Both the position numbers and the translations under genes were made by a program. The notes under the pieces were generated by a model. The model made no database searches. It was not told the DNA's origin and worked only from the letters and a program-made list of their open reading frames with translations. From Eubacteriales bacterium (GTDB taxonomy: Bacteria; Bacillota_A; Clostridia; Christensenellales; Aristaeellaceae): a stretch of DNA of 7,186 nt. The stretch lies in assembly GCA_029974855.1 (NCBI GenBank), contig JARKQO010000383.1, positions 1 to 7,186 of the forward strand, read 5' to 3'. This document shows positions 6,785 to 7,186 of the stretch, piece by piece (the first letter of the stretch is position 1; every line of letters begins with the position of its first letter).

Positions 6785-7186
6785 CAGCGCCAAAATCAAC
6801 GTGCCCACGGCGATGAGCAGGCCGCCGATCCAGCCCTTCGCGCTCATCTTTTCCCCCAGAAACAGGAAGGCCAGCACCATGGTGATCACCACGCTGAACT
6901 TGTCCACAGGCACCACCCTGGAGGCGTCCCCCAGCTGCAGCGCCCGGAAGAAAAACAGCCAGGAAAGCCCTGTGGCGATCCCCGAAAGGATCAGAAAGAG
7001 CCAGCTTCGGGCCTGGATGTGGGGAATGCCCTCCTGCTTGCCCGTGAGAAACACAATGGCCCAGGCCATCACCAGCACCACCACCGTGCGGATGGCGGTG
7101 GCCAGGTTGGAGTTGACCCCGGCAATGCCCATCTTGGCCAAAATGGAGGTGAGCGCGGCAAACACCGCTCCCAGCAGCGCATAGAT
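6782..7186 (-). CDS. Single-domain EamA/DMT-superfamily membrane protein (first codons outside window)
   Basis: The frame is open from the window edge (reading IYALLGAVFAAL) to TAA 6784-6782 and gives 134 residues. About five hydrophobic helices are visible: near 1-20, AIRTVVVLVMAWAIVFLTGK, SWLFLILSGIATGLSWLFFF, then the segment after VVPVDKFSVVITMVLAFLFL, and GGLLIAVGTLILAL at the end. RALQLGDASRVVPVDKFSVV and FLGEKMSAKGW are typical EamA-domain motifs. Most drug/metabolite transporters carry two such domains in about 300 residues; this one is a half-size, single-domain protein of about 140 residues in total. That type is thought to work as a dimer, and the substrate is unknown. GTG 7165 is a possible internal start, but the upstream residues continue the first helix, so the true start is probably only a few codons beyond the edge. 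It is the first visible gene of the leftward string with uvrC. Confidence 0.88.
   Translation of the reverse strand: MYALLGAVFAALTSILAKMGIAGVNSNLATAIRTVVVLVMAWAIVFLTGKQEGIPHIQARSWLFLILSGIATGLSWLFFFRALQLGDASRVVPVDKFSVVITMVLAFLFLGEKMSAKGWIGGLLIAVGTLILAL

Noticed and set aside
1..7186. Mobile element, CRISPR array, toxin-antitoxin or defence genes
   Set aside because: No transposase, integrase, spaced direct repeats, terminal repeats or small paired genes were seen on either strand.

Overview
The window is a high-GC stretch of ordinary bacterial chromosome with tightly packed genes on both strands. It most likely comes from a GC-rich member of the Clostridia (Oscillospiraceae-like gut Firmicutes). 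This rests on AAGGAG-type ribosome binding sites, a Gram-positive-looking TTGACA/TTTAAT promoter, the family flavour of the proteins, and intrinsic terminators with T tracts. The taxonomic call is inference, because no rRNA or marker gene is present. I found no tRNA, rRNA, CRISPR array, insertion sequence, integrase or phage gene.

Layout: 1-426 (+) is the 3' end of a LeuA / homocitrate / Re-citrate synthase-family gene. It ends at a perfect 15-bp bidirectional terminator (443-483) that also faces the convergent gene. 536-1951 (-) is a uracil-type NCS2 permease with a near-consensus promoter (2016-2044). The 411-bp divergent intergenic region 1952-2362 holds that promoter, several inverted and direct repeats, and GC-rich hairpins. 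2363-3802 (+) is a second nucleobase permease, of the AzgA/PbuG guanine-hypoxanthine branch, ending at a strong bidirectional terminator (3820-3856). 3920-4819 (-) is a GNAT acetyltransferase gene of about 300 codons, broken by a TAA at codon 64 and probably a TGA at codon 6. 4904-6769 (-) is uvrC, complete. 6782-7186 (-) is a single-domain EamA (DMT) membrane protein, lacking only its first few codons; its stop codon overlaps the uvrC ribosome binding site.

Functionally there are two themes. One is nucleobase uptake: a uracil-type and a purine-type permease are divergently transcribed, consistent with a salvage locus, although no salvage enzyme lies in the window. The other is a leftward DMT-uvrC(-GNAT) gene string in which uvrC translation is probably coupled to the small transporter. 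I see no convincing new system here. The points most worth checking are the disrupted acetyltransferase and the structured intergenic region between the two permeases.
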